Of a DNA stretch of 64,000 nucleotides, positions 8,267-17,773 are shown piece by piece. This DNA is from Aureococcus anophagefferens (taxonomy: Eukaryota; Sar; Pelagophyceae; Pelagomonadales; Pelagomonadaceae). The notes under the pieces were generated by a model that was not told the origin of the DNA, made no database searches, and saw only the letters and a list, made by a program, of their open reading frames with translations. The DNA is taken from positions 397,513 to 461,512 of the forward strand of contig NW_008705568.1 of assembly GCF_000186865.1 (NCBI RefSeq). The letters are read 5' to 3'. Positions within the stretch are counted from its first letter, which is position 1, and each line of letters begins with the position of its first letter. Made by a program: the position numbers and the translations under genes.

Positions 8267-10177
8267 ATGGACGTCGCCGAGGCGCCGGCCGCCGAGGAGT
8301 CGCTGCTCGCGCGCCTCGTCGCCGCCGTCGACATCCGCGGCGTCGGCAGCCTCACGCGCGCGGAGCTCGGCGAAGCCGCGCGGCTCCGCGGGCCTTCATC
8401 CAAAAACCTCGACCTCGCCGCGGCGGGCCCCGAGCCCTACGCGCTCGCCGACGCCGCGCGCCTCCTGCGGCCCCTCGGCTGGGAGGCGGCGCGCCTCGAA
8501 GAAGACGTCGCGAAGGTCGAACGGTCCGCGGCGGTCTTCCGGTCCCTCGACGCGAGCCAGAGCGGCTTCCTGGAGCTCAAGGAGCTGCGGGCCGCGCTGA
8601 CGGCGCAGGCGGGCCACGCGCTCCGGCTCGCGGGCCTCGTGTCGACGCTCGACAGCGCGCGCAACGGCAAGGTGTCCTGGCTCGAGTTCCTCGCCGGCGT
8701 GACCTCGGAGCGCTTCGGCGAACGGTTCGCGTCCTTCCGCGACTGGGCGCTGGAGACGGCGCCGCTCCACATCTTCAGCGACATCGACATCGACGTCGGC
8801 GTCGGCGACGAGGCTTTGAAGGAGCTGAGTTTTCTGGAAAGGCTGCCCTGCTACGTCGTGCAGGCCACGTTCCGGAAACAAGCGCGGCGCAAGGTGCGCC
8901 CCGGCGACGCGCGCGAGAGCGACGCGCCCGCGACGGCGCGGGACCTCGCGGCCATCGACGCGAGCGTCCGGCGGGCCCTCCTCTTCGGCGTGTGTTGCGG
9001 CGTCGGGGCCGCCCTGCTCGTCGCGTACCTCACCCCGTACTCGCTCGGCGCGCGGCGCCGCGCGCATCTGTTGCTGCTGCGCCTCGCGGCGTCGCTCGTC
9101 GTCTCCGGCGTCGAGGTGCTGCTCATCTACGCCTGCTGCGTCGACGTCGCGTGCGCGATCGCGCGCCGCTGCCGCCTCCGGCTCTGGCCGCTGGACTTTG
9201 AGCGCGCGCTGACGACGGCGGCGCTCGCGCGCGCGGCGCTGGAGATCCCCCACCCCGTGCGGCCCTGCCTGGGCATCGACCCCATGCGCCACCTCAGCGG
9301 CCTGCGGCTCTACGCGGTCCAGCTCCTCTACGCGGGGAAGCGGGGCATCTCGCTGTTCCTGCTGAAGCTGCTCCTGAAGAAGGTCGTGGCGCGCGTCTTC
9401 CTCAAGGGCCTCGGGGACCGCGCGGGGCTGGACCTCGCGCTCGTCGTCGCCGTGAACGCGCTCTGGAACCTGCTCATGGTCGCGGGCTGCGTCCGGTCGG
9501 CCAAGGTCTGCTGCTTCGGCCTGCCGGCGGCGACGGGCGCGATCCACGCGGCCATCGACCGCCGCGAGACGAGGGCGCGGACGCCGCTGGATCTGGCGAC
9601 GAAGGAGCTCGCGCTGCGGGCCGCGGCCGCGGCCGCGGTGCCGCGGGGGACCGTCGTCTTCCACCCGAACCACTTCTTCGCGCTCCAGTACCTCGAGCGG
9701 CTGCTGGCGGACGACGCCCTCGTGGCCTTCGCGGCGAAACGGCCGCCGGAGCTCGTGGACGACGGCGCGTCGCGCGGCGCGCGGGACCACGCGCGGCTCG
9801 CGGTCATGGAGCTCGACGACGAGAACCGCTTCTTCGCGGGTCTCGCCGCCGCGGAGCCGGCGAGCGCGGACCTCGCCCTGGAGCTCTTCGCGGCGATGCT
9901 CGTGCTGGACGGCCGCGTCGCCCGGGGCACGCGCGGCGGCAACGCGCGGCGCATGGGCCGGGTCCTCGAGGTCGCGGGCCGGCACGTTCCGCGGAACGAC
10001 GTCGCGCGGGCCCTGCGCCACTGCGTCGCCGTCTTCACGTCGGGCCTGGGGCTGTGCGCCCGCGACCTCGTCCTCGCCGCGGGCGCCGACGCGGCGGGCC
10101 TACCCAGGTGCGAGGCGGCCGAGCCGCGGACCGCGGACGCGCTCCTGGGCTACCTCGCCGTGGACTACTGCTGCTAA
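8267..10177 (+). CDS. EF-hand multi-pass membrane protein
   Basis: 636 residues, uninterrupted. An EF-hand at about 93-121 has a canonical loop (DASQSGFLELKE), followed by a second, weaker one (DSARNGKVSWLE). Downstream are several hydrophobic helices, among them ALLFGVCCGVGAALLVAYL, a second near VVSGVEVLLIYACC and one near LALVVAVNALWNLLMVAG, between basic and Cys-containing loops. The last 180 residues are soluble, helical and contain LELFAAMLVLDG. A calcium-sensing membrane protein fits; channel, transporter or scaffold role cannot be told. It converges on the TPR gene with only 8 bases between stop codons. Confidence 0.75.
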   Translation: MDVAEAPAAEESLLARLVAAVDIRGVGSLTRAELGEAARLRGPSSKNLDLAAAGPEPYALADAARLLRPLGWEAARLEEDVAKVERSAAVFRSLDASQSGFLELKELRAALTAQAGHALRLAGLVSTLDSARNGKVSWLEFLAGVTSERFGERFASFRDWALETAPLHIFSDIDIDVGVGDEALKELSFLERLPCYVVQATFRKQARRKVRPGDARESDAPATARDLAAIDASVRRALLFGVCCGVGAALLVAYLTPYSLGARRRAHLLLLRLAASLVVSGVEVLLIYACCVDVACAIARRCRLRLWPLDFERALTTAALARAALEIPHPVRPCLGIDPMRHLSGLRLYAVQLLYAGKRGISLFLLKLLLKKVVARVFLKGLGDRAGLDLALVVAVNALWNLLMVAGCVRSAKVCCFGLPAATGAIHAAIDRRETRARTPLDLATKELALRAAAAAAVPRGTVVFHPNHFFALQYLERLLADDALVAFAAKRPPELVDDGASRGARDHARLAVMELDDENRFFAGLAAAEPASADLALELFAAMLVLDGRVARGTRGGNARRMGRVLEVAGRHVPRNDVARALRHCVAVFTSGLGLCARDLVLAAGADAAGLPRCEAAEPRTADALLGYLAVDYCC

Positions 10178-10185
10178 AAAACAAA

Positions 10186-11085
10186 CTAGTCGTCGTTACA
10201 GGCGCAGAACACGATGCCGCAGGTGAAGGTGCCGTGCTGGCGCTCGCGCTTCCACTTGTCGCACTCGCCGGCGAGGAACTCGATGAGCTTCGCCTGGCGG
10301 TTCGCGTAGACGCCGCGGTCGACGTCGACGGGCGCGCCGTGCTCGACGAGCTTGACGTCGCGCCGCAACAACTCGAGGCACTCGTCGACGGCGATGATGC
10401 GCGCGTCCGTGTCGTCGGCGGCGATGGTCGGCGCGCGGTCGCTGCGCCCGTGGCCGAAGACGCGCCGCTTCAGGACCTCCGCGCCGCCCGCGTAGGCCCG
10501 GGCGAGGTAGGGGTCCGCGCGCCGCGCCTCGCGAAACAACCGCTCGGCCTCGTCGTAGTCGCCGAGGCGCAGCTCCAGGGTCGCGAGCTCCGCCGCGTCG
10601 CCCGCGTCGCCGCGCGCGACGAGCTTCTCGAGGGCTCGCACCGCGCCGCCGCGGTCGCCGAGCTGCGCGTAGGCCTCGCTGCGGTTCCGGCAGTGGCGCC
10701 GCACCGCCGCGCCGTCGGCCTGGAGCGCCGCGGCGAAGAGGTCCTCGGCGCCCCGGGCGTCGCCGCCGTTGTCGGCGACGACGGACCGGCTGCACTTGAG
10801 CGACGCGAAGAGGTCGAGCTGCTGCGGGGTCTTGGGCCGCCCGACCTGCTTCAGCGCGGCCTCGAGGTCCCGCGCGGCGCCGGCGAGGTCGCCGAGGTCG
10901 TTCTTGACGCGCGCGACGAGGTGCAGCGTCGCCGGCGTCGGGTGCTTCCCGAGCTTCGACACGAGGAGGGGCAGCAGCTCCTCGGGGTCGCCGCAGAGGG
11001 GCGTCTTCTTGCCGCTCTGGAAGAGCATGCCGTCGAGGGCCAGGAGCTGCTTCGAGGGCGGCGCCTTGGCGACGAGGGCCGACAT
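10186..11085 (-). CDS. tetratricopeptide-repeat (TPR) protein
   Basis: 299 residues from the ATG at 11085. The middle carries TPR-type helix pairs, for example NRSEAYAQLGDRGGAVRALEKL and LATLELRLGDYDEAERLFREA, with the spacing and small/large residue pattern of the family. A weaker copy lies around LVARVKNDLGDLAGAARDLEAAL. The C-terminus has CGIVFCACNDD. TPRs form a protein-binding solenoid, so this is probably an adaptor or co-chaperone-type protein; no partner can be named. Single exon. Confidence 0.75.
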   Translation of the reverse strand: MSALVAKAPPSKQLLALDGMLFQSGKKTPLCGDPEELLPLLVSKLGKHPTPATLHLVARVKNDLGDLAGAARDLEAALKQVGRPKTPQQLDLFASLKCSRSVVADNGGDARGAEDLFAAALQADGAAVRRHCRNRSEAYAQLGDRGGAVRALEKLVARGDAGDAAELATLELRLGDYDEAERLFREARRADPYLARAYAGGAEVLKRRVFGHGRSDRAPTIAADDTDARIIAVDECLELLRRDVKLVEHGAPVDVDRGVYANRQAKLIEFLAGECDKWKRERQHGTFTCGIVFCACNDD

Positions 11086-11523
11086 GCTGAACGGGCTGCC
11101 CGGGTGCCCAGACGCTCCGGGCTAACAGGCTGCCCAGACTTCTCCGGCGGCACCACCGGCGCGGCGAGATACAGCATCCACCTTGCGAGGCTTGCGTGGC
11201 TCCATTTAAATCGTCAGAGGCGCTGATCGTATCCTCGGAAGAAACTGTGGGCGCACTGCTTGAGGCCGCCGCGGCCGCCGCGCGCGCCGACAAACCCGGC
11301 GGCGGCCGACGCGCCCGCACCCACCCGAAACCAAAGGACACTCCCAAAGGGCCCGCTTAATTGGCGGGGGACAGCTATGCGCAGAGGGGGGAGCGTGCGG
11401 CCGGGCCCCCGGGTTCTTTCGTCCCGGGGGGCCGGAGAGACGCGCGGCGCTTCCGAGGCGGAAGCGGCGCGCTATGGACAGAATGGTATGGACAGGTGTG
11501 GTGTGCGTCGTCGACGCATCGCT
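11086..11523. other. intergenic, 438 bases
   Basis: This lies between the start of the TPR gene and the end of the next minus-strand gene. It holds two loosely repeated segments rich in GGCTGCCC and GCCCAGAC (about 11091-11150) and a short duplicated TATGGACAG-type stretch near 11473-11494. No convincing gene on either strand; it presumably includes the TPR gene promoter. Confidence 0.5.
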
Positions 11524-12117
11524 TCAGCAGGCGGCGGCGCGGCCCGCCTTCTTCGAGAGCGCCTTGCCCTTGCAGCGGAGCGCGGAGGCCGACCGGCGGT
11601 TCCGGCGGGCGAAGTCGCGGCGCGCGGCGACGGCGGCCTCGAGCTCCTCGTCGGAGCTCAGCACGCCGTGGCGGTCCTTGACGAGCTCCGCGCGGCGCTG
11701 CGCGCGCTTGATGGCGCGCTCGGCCTCGCGGTCCGCGCGGAGCTTCGCCGCGCGCGTGTCGCGCGCCGTCGCGGCCGCGCCGCCGCCGCGGACGGCGAAG
11801 TCGCCGGCGAAGCCGCGGAGCGCCGCGTCGACCCAGGAGAGGGACCGCTCCACGAGGCGGCTCACGACGCCGTGGTCCATGAACTCCCACTCCTCGAGCG
11901 AATCGCGGTCGTCGCAGTACGAGAGGCCGTCGTCGAACGCGGACGCCTCCTCGCCGGCGTCGACGAGAGAGAAATCGCTCAGGGAGTCGCTGTCGTCGTC
12001 GGCCGGGGCGCAACCGTGGGGAGTCGGGCCGCAACCGTGGGGCGCCCGGCCCGACCCGCGGCGCCGGTTGCGGCGCGCGCGGGGCTCCTGCCACGCGTTC
12101 TCCTCCTCGACGCTCAT
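11524..12117 (-). CDS. hypothetical charged protein, 197 residues
   Basis: ATG at 12117 (MSVEEENAWQEPRARR). The N-terminus is basic and contains a repeated CGPTPHGC/PHGCA segment. An acidic Ser-rich region follows (DDDSDSLSDFSLVD), then a helix with Trp (DSLEEWEFMDHGVVSRLVERSLSWVD split over two parts), then a long basic helix. The C-terminus is very basic (RRNRRSASALRCKGKALSKK). It looks like a nuclear or RNA-associated protein, but no family is recognised. A CT-dinucleotide run lies upstream near 12307-12320. Confidence 0.55.
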   Translation of the reverse strand: MSVEEENAWQEPRARRNRRRGSGRAPHGCGPTPHGCAPADDDSDSLSDFSLVDAGEEASAFDDGLSYCDDRDSLEEWEFMDHGVVSRLVERSLSWVDAALRGFAGDFAVRGGGAAATARDTRAAKLRADREAERAIKRAQRRAELVKDRHGVLSSDEELEAAVAARRDFARRNRRSASALRCKGKALSKKAGRAAAC

Positions 12118-12374
12118 GCTTCCGGGGTTTTGCGGCGGGTGAGCGGGGAAGGGTGGTGGTAGGTGTTGTTGCGGCTCTCTAGGAGCTGCTGAACAATGCA
12201 CTGGTTGCGCTGACAAAAAACGCCGGTGACAGCGTGCGCCGACGTTGAGTGAGTCCGCGTGTTCGGCAGATTTTTTTTGCCATTGCATTGCAGGGTGTTG
12301 CACTTCTCTCTCTCTCTCGGGCCGCGGGGTCGCTCGGACCGGGACGCCTGAAGCTAACCGCGCGAAAAACAACA

Positions 12375-15300
12375 TTAGGACCCGCTGTTCAGCAGGCCGC
12401 CCATGGCGAACGAGTAGACGGAGATCTCGACGCTGCCCAGGGACCCCTTCTTGAAGAGGAACCGCTGGGGCCGCATGTTGATGCCGAACTCGGAGCACAG
12501 GTGCTCGATGCCCTCGCGCTCGCGCTCCTCGCAGGGGACGACGGCGAGCCAGGTCCGCGCGAGCAGCCGCTCCGTGCCGCCGTGGCCCTCGGGCCGCTCG
12601 AAGTTGACGACGCACTTGCCGAGGAGCGAGTCGTTGAGGTAGTCGTTCTTCGAGAAGAGGAAGAGCGTCGCGCGCGGCGCCTCGCCGTCCTCGAAGGCGA
12701 AGGTCAGGTCCTTGTTCCACACGGGGTTCAGCGTCGACCGCACGGGCGCCGTGACGGACTCCGCGCCGCCGTACTGGCAGACGACGTAGGGGTTCACGGA
12801 GCCGTACTCCGCCGCGTGCCCGCCGCCGAAGATCTTCCGCGCGCGGTGCACCGAGACGACGACCTTGCGGTCCGCGGCGTCGGGCACGCCCGGCGCGACG
12901 TCGACGGCCCGCGGGCGGCCGAGCGCGCGGCCGTCGTCGGACTCGCCGTCGCTCGGCGGCTCCTCGGTGCACGCGAGCGCGAAGCAGCCCGTCGCGCCGA
13001 CGACCTCGTTCTCGACAAAGTCGATGGCGATCTGGCGGTCGCGGCGCTTCTTCTTCGACGACTCGCGCCGGTGCGGGCTCCGCGCCTGCTTCTCCGGGTC
13101 GAAGAGCTGGATGACCTTCAAATCGTCGTCGTCGCCGCCGCTCCGGCGCCGCGGCTCCGGCGGCGACGCGCGCCGCGGCGGCGTCGCCGCGTAGGCCGGC
13201 GGCACGGCCTGCTCCGGCACGGTCGCGCCCGGCGGCGGCGGCGCGAGGAAGGGGATGCCGTCGGGCGGCGGGTCGCTGTCCGTGCCCACGGACCGGTGGC
13301 TCACCTGCGACGCGGACGCGGCCGGCGACGTGAGGCGACTCGTCTCCGACGGGCTGCTGCCGTCGTCGCGCTCGTCGCTCGACGACGCCGGCCGCGCCTT
13401 CTGGTGGTCCATCATGATCTTGTAGGCGAGGGACGCCGACTTGACCGTGGCCGGGCAGAGGCCCGCCTCGTCGACGACCGCGGCCGGCGACGCGAGCGGC
13501 GGCGGCGGCGGCGGCGGCGGCTCGTCGCTCTCCTCCGCCGCGGTTTCCCCATTGTCCGCGTCCGCCGCGGCGTCCTCCTCCGCCGGGACCTCGTCGTCGT
13601 CGTCGAAGGCCGGCGCCGCAATGGGCTCCGGCGGCGACGACGACGCGCGCCGGTCCTCGAGCGCCTCCTCCGTCTCGCGCAGGCGCCGCCGCAACGAATC
13701 TAGTTCCGCCTCGAGGTGCTGCTCGCGCTCCGACGTCGCCCAGGCGGACGACACGCGGCTCAGCACGCTCAGCTCGCTGTGCTCGTCGCCTAGTAAACTC
13801 CGCGGGCTCGCCGCGGCCGGCGGCGGCGGCGGCCGGTCGCTCAGGAGCGGCGGCGGCCGGTCGTTCAGCAGCCCGAGGACGACTTCGTCCTCGTCGATGG
13901 ACGAGCTCAAAGCCCGGCGCGTCTCCGGCGCGCAGTGCTCCAGCGCGCGCCGCTCCGCGTCCCGCAATTCCCCCAGGTACGCCTGGAGCAGCCGCCGCTC
14001 GTTGCGCTCGCCGCACATGGCGAAGATGGCGTCCGTCGCCTTCTGCTTCTCCGACAGGTGCTCGCCGTCGAGGTGGATCGTCCGCATGCGCGCGGCGAAC
14101 TTGAAGCTGGACAGCGTCTCGGGCGCCGTCGCGAACGCCGGGGACGCCGCGAAGACGAAGAGCACGCGCGCGCCGGGCCCGCCGATGACGTCCTGCATCA
14201 AAAACGTGAGCTTCGAGTTCCGGTAGGGCACGTGGCTCCGCTTCTTGTCGATGGCCTCGAAGACGTCGCCCAAAGCGCTCAGCGACCGGTTGATGCACGC
14301 GGCCTCCTTGAGCACCTGCGTGGAAATCAAATCTTCGAGCCGACTTCAATGTGAGCGTATGCGACAATTTCGACGCGCGATTTTCAGCCGTGCTTTGAGA
14401 GCTTGACGAGAGCGATCGATGTGTCCAAAAATCAGCCGAATCGACTTCGATGTGACCGAGCTCGAGAGGTTTGAAGCGAATAGCCCAACCAGTTGTTGAT
14501 TTCGGCACGATTCAGCACCTCGCCGGACGCGCCGCTCTTCGCGACGCGCTCGGACCCCGCGAGGTCCACCAACCACAGCCGCCCGCCGCCCGCGGCCTCG
14601 ACGATGACGACGACGTGGGACCGCGAGGACGTCGCGTTCAGCAACGTCGACGACGTCGCGCGGCGCCGGTTGCCCGCGTCGAAGACGCGCAAGAAGTGGG
14701 CCATGTCGCCGATGCCGACCTTGGACACGTCCGGCGCGTGGGCGCCGCCGCCGTCGGGCTTGAGGCGCACGCTGAGCTTCGTCTTCTCGTGCATGGGCGT
14801 CGACTGCGTCCTCCGGAGCGGCGCGGTGCCGGAGCCGCGGCGCTGCGCTATTGTCGCGCGGCGCTCCGGCGCGGCCGACGCCCGGCGCTGGGGCCGCTTC
14901 GGCGGGAGGCCGCCGCCGACCTCGTCGAGCAGGTCGTAGACCTCCTCGTTGTGCACCTCGAGCATGGACACGCGGAGCGCCGCGTCCTCCGAGGCGTCGC
15001 GCTTCAGCGACGCGAGCAGCACCTCCACGGACTGGAAGGCGATGCCGAGCTTCGGCGTCTCGCCGTCCAGATCGCCGACGACCGTGTAGGTCTTGCCGCC
15101 GCCCGTGGCGCCGTAGGCGAAGACCGACGCGGAGCAGCCCCGGAGGACCGCGTCCGCGAGATTTTCGATGGACTCGAAGACCTCGTCCTGGGTCGTCTTC
15201 GCGTCCCAGACGTCGTCGAACTCGAAGGCCCGCTCCTTGAAGGGCAGGCCCTGGCCCTCGCAGTCGACGACGACCGTGTGGCCCTTGCCCGCCCGTTTCA

Positions 15301-17451
15301 CGAACGCCGCGGACGTCCGCGCCTTCGGGTTCAGCTTCGCGGCGACCTCCGGCGGCGGGCCCCGCGACGCGTCCGTCGGAATCAGCGGCCGGATGCGGCA
15401 GACGACCTGGATGCTGCCCAACGCCGCCTGGATTCGAGAAAACCGCTCCCACGCGACCAACCTTTGCCGCTGGCACGCGAGCGGCAGGTCCGCCGTCGGC
15501 TCGCCGTTCTCCCCCAAAAAGCCCTCGTGGGCGCCGTTGGCCGCGGACCGGCCGCCGAGCTTCTCCACGTCCTCGAGCTTCGCCTGGGCCTCCTCGATGG
15601 AGTCCACGATGTTCGGCGACTCCGCGGCCGCGCCGCGCTGGAGCTCCTGGTAGGCGGCCTTCCGCGCCTGGAGCTGCTCGACGTCCAGCGCCGACTCCAC
15701 GGCGGGCCGGCCGAAGGGCGCCGCCCGGAAGGCCGCGGCGCGCGCGTGGGCGATCTCCGCGAGCTGGTCGCAGACGGGCGACGCGGCGTCGACCGGCGCG
15801 TGGACGATGCAGTACGCGAAGGCCTGGGCCCCCCAGCGGTTCGCGTGGGCGCTCAGGTGCCGCGGCAGCACGTCGAGGCCGTGGGCGACGTGCTCGAACC
15901 AGAGGTCGCCGTCGACGTCCAGCAGATCCACGGAGCTCAGCGACGCGCAGACGAGCCGCAGCTCGCCGACGACCGCGTCGCCTGGGCAGCACAAGGGTGA
16001 TTCAACGTCGCTTCAACGTGAGTGTTCCGCGCGCGCCCGTTCCGGAAAAAGCATCCACGCTTCGAGTCCGTTCCGAGAGATGATCGCTCGTCCAAAAATC
16101 AGCCGAAACGAGGGGAAAACGGCCGAGATATGAGGCTTTGAAGTTTGGAATTTCGCTCTCTTGTCCTGCCCTGGGCGTCGCCCTCGCTCACGCGGAGCCG
16201 CGCGGCCACGAGCGTGCCGCTCGCGGCGCCCCGCGCCAGCGCGTCGCGCGCGACGGCGTCCGCGGCGCCCTCGTCGCTAACCGGGATCGCCTCCCAGGGC
16301 GTCCGCCGCGGCGACCCCGACGCGTCGGCCTGGACCTCGACGGCCACCGAGAACACGAGGGGCCGCAGCCGCCGCGACCCGCGGCAGGCCAGCGCGTCGA
16401 CCTCCGCGGCGATGGCCTCCAGCGCGCACCAGAACAGGCCGTCGTCGGCGAAGATCGTCGCCTCGGCCGTCGCCGCGTCCTCCGCGTAGGCTAAAATGGA
16501 CCCGGAGAAGCCGTGGACCGGCGCGACGAAGGCACTTCCAAAACGCTCCGAGACGGCGTCGTTGCCCGCGCCCGCGTCCCACATCAGCGCGACGTCGCCG
16601 ACCTCGACGCCGCCGATGGCCAGCGCCGTCTCGTGCACGGCCTTGACCAACCCGAGCTCGGGCGCCGCGGCCTGCGCGAAGGGCCGCCTTAAACTCTCCA
16701 GGGGCGCCGCCGCCGCCGGCCGCGACCGGTAGAGCCGGCAGCAGAGCAGCGGCCGCTGGTCCAGCAGCGCGCAGCGGAACGCGAGGTCCGCGGACAGGAG
16801 CCGCTGCCGCCGGCACCGCATGCGGAGCTCGCGCGCGGCGTTGCGGTGGCTCAGGTCCGTCGACATGACGCTCTCCGTGTCCTCGGACCGCGCCCGCGAC
16901 CGCACGCTCAACGCCCGCGGCTTGCCCGCGGGCTGCGGCGCGTCCTGGAGCGCGAGCGACGCCTCGACGACCTCGATCTTCTTCGCGAGCGCGCGCGTCG
17001 CGACCATGCCCTCGCGGTTCGACTCGACGCAGGAGAACAATCGTTTCCGCTCGCTGTGGGAGAAGTGGGCCATGCCCGGGCCCAGCACCGTCGCCAGGCC
17101 GCGCCAGAACTCCGCGTAGCTCACGAGCGTGCCGTCGCCGTGCTTGCCCCACTCGCGCACGAGCGCGGCGCCCGCGACGTCGCGCCGCCGCATGGCCTCG
17201 ACGAGCCGCGCCCAGCACAGGCGCGCGACCTTGTCCTCGCCGCCGCTCGACGACGCCGAGCCGCGGCCGGAGCTGTAGAAGATCGACGGCTTCCGCCGCG
17301 GCGCCGCCGCCGCGCGCGGCGCGGCCGCGGCCATGGGCGTCGAGCTCCGCCGCGGCGGCGGCGGCGGCCGGCCCAGGGTCGCCGACTCGAAGAAGAAGGG
17401 CGCGTCGTCCGGCGTCCGCAGGCCGCCCAGGGACCCCCGCTCGACGGCCAT
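12375..17451 (-). CDS. kinesin with internal motor and C-terminal C2 domain
   Basis: Exons 17451-16182, 15981-14519 and 14315-12375, 1557 residues with the frame kept. The motor starts near residue 620 with VCRIRPLIP. The P-loop is ATGGGKT (K720; most kinesins have GQTGSGKT), switch I is NATSSRSH, switch II is LVDLAGSE and the motor ends near INRSLSALGDVFEAI. After a Pro- and acid-rich linker with coiled-coil potential, a C2 domain lies around 1400-1500 (VVVSVHRARKIFGG, then NPYVVCQYG and LNPVWNKDLTF). The first 600 residues are unassigned. It probably moves membrane cargo on microtubules, with C2 binding lipid or a partner; that role is inferred. Both introns are introner copies, one inside the motor. 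Confidence 0.9.
14316..14510 (-). mobile_element. introner element, family B copy 5 (kinesin intron 2)
   Basis: 195 bp, inserted antisense to the kinesin. On the gene strand the acceptor end is TTTCCACGCAG; the other end has drifted (TCGTGCCGAAATC). Duplication GTGCTGAA / GTGCTCAA, 7 of 8. GT donor, intron 14518 to 14316, phase 0. Splicing rebuilds SGEVLKEAACINRSL in the motor. Confidence 0.9.
15982..16173 (-). mobile_element. introner element, family A copy 3 (kinesin intron 1)
   Basis: 192 bp, antisense to the kinesin. Duplication on the gene strand GCGACGCC / GCGACGCG, 7 of 8. GC-AG intron 16181 to 15982, phase 1. Ends match the family-A inverted repeat. Confidence 0.93.
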
Positions 17452-17773
17452 GAAGCAAGGGCTGCCCGGCGGAGGCCGCCCGGCGGAGGCTACGCGCGAG
17501 CGCCGCCCGCCGCCGCGCGCCGAGGCCGCGCCGCCGGCCCGGGACGCTCCGCGCCGCCGCTCCCGGGGCCCGCCGCGGGACGACGACCAGGCCCGCCCCG
17601 GCCCGGTCTATCACGCACAAAGCCCTGCCCGGCACTGTAAAATGGTGCAAGGTGGGTTTCTCGAACTGCAACTTGAGACACAACAAAATCCGCGGGCCCA
17701 CCTCCCCTCCCCGGACGGACGCAGTCGAGCGCGCGTCCCCTTCAATCACTAGTCCAACTAAAGAAGGGGGCCC
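17452..17773. other. intergenic, 322 bases
   Basis: This lies upstream of the kinesin start and downstream of the dienoyl-CoA reductase, both on the minus strand. It should contain the kinesin promoter and the reductase 3' end. I see no further gene, repeat or clear motif. Confidence 0.5.

Noticed and set aside
11524..14508. One large minus-strand protein covering the 197-residue gene and half of the kinesin
   Set aside because: Upstream of 12117 this frame is a shadow of the kinesin C-terminal half, which reads with conserved C2 and motor motifs in a different frame.
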